A DNA stretch of 64,000 nt from Sphingobium sp. (GTDB taxonomy: Bacteria > Pseudomonadota > Alphaproteobacteria > Sphingomonadales > Sphingomonadaceae): positions 186,001 through 250,000 of the forward strand of contig JAGRES010000003.1 in the NCBI GenBank assembly GCA_020446425.1. Reading direction: 5' to 3'. A program made the position numbers and the translations under genes. The first letter of the stretch is position 1. Every line of letters begins with the position of its first letter. Below are positions 62,837-64,000 of the stretch, one piece after another. Below the pieces are notes generated by a model, which was given only the letters and a program-made list of their open reading frames with translations, searched no databases and was not told the origin of the DNA.

Positions 62837-64000
62837 ATGGCAGAGACGGGTGCTATTCGGCAAGCAGACATATGGAATATCGTGCGCCGCGCGGGCCGCG
62901 CAGTCATGTTGGGAAGCGCCCTGTTTCTCGCGGCTTGTCAGACTATTGTGCCAAAGAGCACCGGCCCCGGAACCACCGGCCCGGCCCAGCCCGCACCCGT
63001 ACAGCCCGGCCTGCCGACCGACGAAACCCGGCACCGAATCGCCCTGCTCGTCCCACTGAGCGGCAGCAACGCCGGGGTGGGCAAATCCATTTCCAACGCC
63101 ACCACCATGGCTTTGCTCGATACCGCCGCCACCAATGTGCGCGTCACCACCTATGACACCGGGCGCGGGTCCGCCGCTGCGGCATCCAAGGCGATAGCCG
63201 ACGGCAACCGCCTGATCCTCGGCCCACTGACGGGCGATGAGGTGAAGGCCGCAGCCCCCTATGCGCGCAAGGCAGGCGTGCCGATCATCAGCTTCTCCAA
63301 CGACGCCAGCGTCGCCGGAAACGGCGTGTACATCATGGGCTATTCGCCCGCGCAATCGGTGGAGCGCGTGGTGTCTTTCGCAAAGTCCAAAGGTATCAGT
63401 AACTTCGCAGCCCTTGTTCCCACCGGTGTGTATGGCGAGCGCACCGGCAATGCGATGCTGCAGGCCGTGCGCAAGTCCGGCGGTACCGTCGTTTCGATGC
63501 AGAATTACGACCGCAATGCACTGTCGATCAAGGCCGCCATCGGCAAGCTGGCCGAAGGGTCGGAATATCAGGCGGTGCTGATCGCCGACGGCGGGCGCGT
63601 CGCGATGCAGGCCGCGCCGATGCTGCGCCAGAATGGCGGCGCGGCCGCGCGCATTCTGGGCACCGAGCTATGGAATACCGAGAGCGAACTGGCGGGCAGC
63701 GCCGCATTGAACGGCGCATGGTTCGCCAGTGTGTCGGACGCCTATTACCGCCAGCTTGCCAGCAAATATCGCAAGCGCTTCGGCACCGCACCCTATCGCC
63801 TGTCCGCGCTGGGCTATGACGCCGTACTGCTGACCGTGAAGATCGCGCAGCAGGACTGGAAGCCGGGACGCGCCTTCCCCACCGGCGCGCTCACCGACAA
63901 GGGTGGCTTTGCCGGTATCGACGGCGCCTTCCGCTTTGGCCGCGACGGCGTCGCCGAACGCGCTCTCGAAGTGCAGCAGATCGGCAACGGCAAGTTCAGC
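62837..64000 (+). CDS. LpoA-like penicillin-binding protein activator, cut by right edge
   Basis: The open frame runs from ATG 62837 (AAGGAG 5 bases upstream) to the window end without a stop (388 codons). It has a lipoprotein signal with lipobox FLAAC (Cys34), a Pro/Gly/Thr-rich linker, and a type I periplasmic-binding fold: RIALLVPLSGSNAGVGKSISNATTMALLD, LILGPLTGDEVKAAAPYARKAGVPIISFSNDASVAG, and LGTELWNTESELAGSAALNGAWFASV. It matches LpoA/LppC-type proteins that activate PBP1A. Divergence from rsmI with this family is common. Confidence 0.88.
   Translation, partial: MAETGAIRQADIWNIVRRAGRAVMLGSALFLAACQTIVPKSTGPGTTGPAQPAPVQPGLPTDETRHRIALLVPLSGSNAGVGKSISNATTMALLDTAATNVRVTTYDTGRGSAAAASKAIADGNRLILGPLTGDEVKAAAPYARKAGVPIISFSNDASVAGNGVYIMGYSPAQSVERVVSFAKSKGISNFAALVPTGVYGERTGNAMLQAVRKSGGTVVSMQNYDRNALSIKAAIGKLAEGSEYQAVLIADGGRVAMQAAPMLRQNGGAAARILGTELWNTESELAGSAALNGAWFASVSDAYYRQLASKYRKRFGTAPYRLSALGYDAVLLTVKIAQQDWKPGRAFPTGALTDKGGFAGIDGAFRFGRDGVAERALEVQQIGNGKFS

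Overview
The window reads as chromosomal DNA of an alphaproteobacterium, most likely a sphingomonad (Sphingomonadaceae). The evidence is the moderately high GC, the alphaproteobacterial gene neighbourhoods (popZ-valS, rimP-nusA-ylxR-infB-rbfA-truB-rpsO-pnp, rph-rdgB-hemW, rsmI-yraN-gshB), CtrA-type boxes, and two copies of the palindromic repeat family typical of sphingomonads, both read in frame inside essential genes. The genus cannot be fixed from the sequence. About 65 protein genes and one tRNA are supported. There is no rRNA, phage, insertion sequence or CRISPR array.

Bases 1-14800 are the accessory, catabolic part. A LigB-type extradiol dioxygenase sits behind a promoter flanked by two copies of one operator. 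It is followed by a LysR regulator, pirin, a YcaC-like isochorismatase, a DoxX membrane protein, a class II aldolase, and a TetR regulator facing an acyl-CoA dehydrogenase/thiolase/3-hydroxyacyl-CoA dehydrogenase operon. A six-gene minus-strand operon then combines glutathione-dependent formaldehyde detoxification (adhC, a VOC protein, fghA) with an NTF2-like protein, a GNAT and a nitronate monooxygenase. A divergent LysR gene lies upstream.

Bases 14800-32850 are mainly translation and RNA housekeeping on the minus strand: valS, popZ and a divergent isoaspartate-methyltransferase-like gene, then bdhA, a zinc metallopeptidase, a winged-helix protein, and the long rimP-to-pnp superoperon. That superoperon carries two extra insertions: a RelE/XRE toxin-antitoxin pair between infB and rbfA, and a GNAT gene between rbfA and truB.

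Bases 32900-48100 hold mixed functions: a lipoprotein aldose dehydrogenase, a NUDIX hydrolase, tRNA-Gln, MarR, proC, ybjN, ubiK, tspO, tlyA, a DsbD-like reductase, a CHASE4-GGDEF-EAL protein, an SH3 protein, a 2-hydroxyacid dehydrogenase, a large patatin-like protein and a possible HIRAN-like orphan.

Bases 48100-57150 hold the heat-shock set (dnaK-dnaJ, hrcA-grpE) with small envelope genes between, a Pro/Ala-rich membrane protein, and rph-rdgB. Bases 57150-64000 hold a CAP protein divergent from hemW-xerC, then dedA, gshB, yraN and rsmI, and the start of an LpoA-like lipoprotein cut by the right edge. A striking imperfect hairpin of about 99 bases lies between yraN and gshB.
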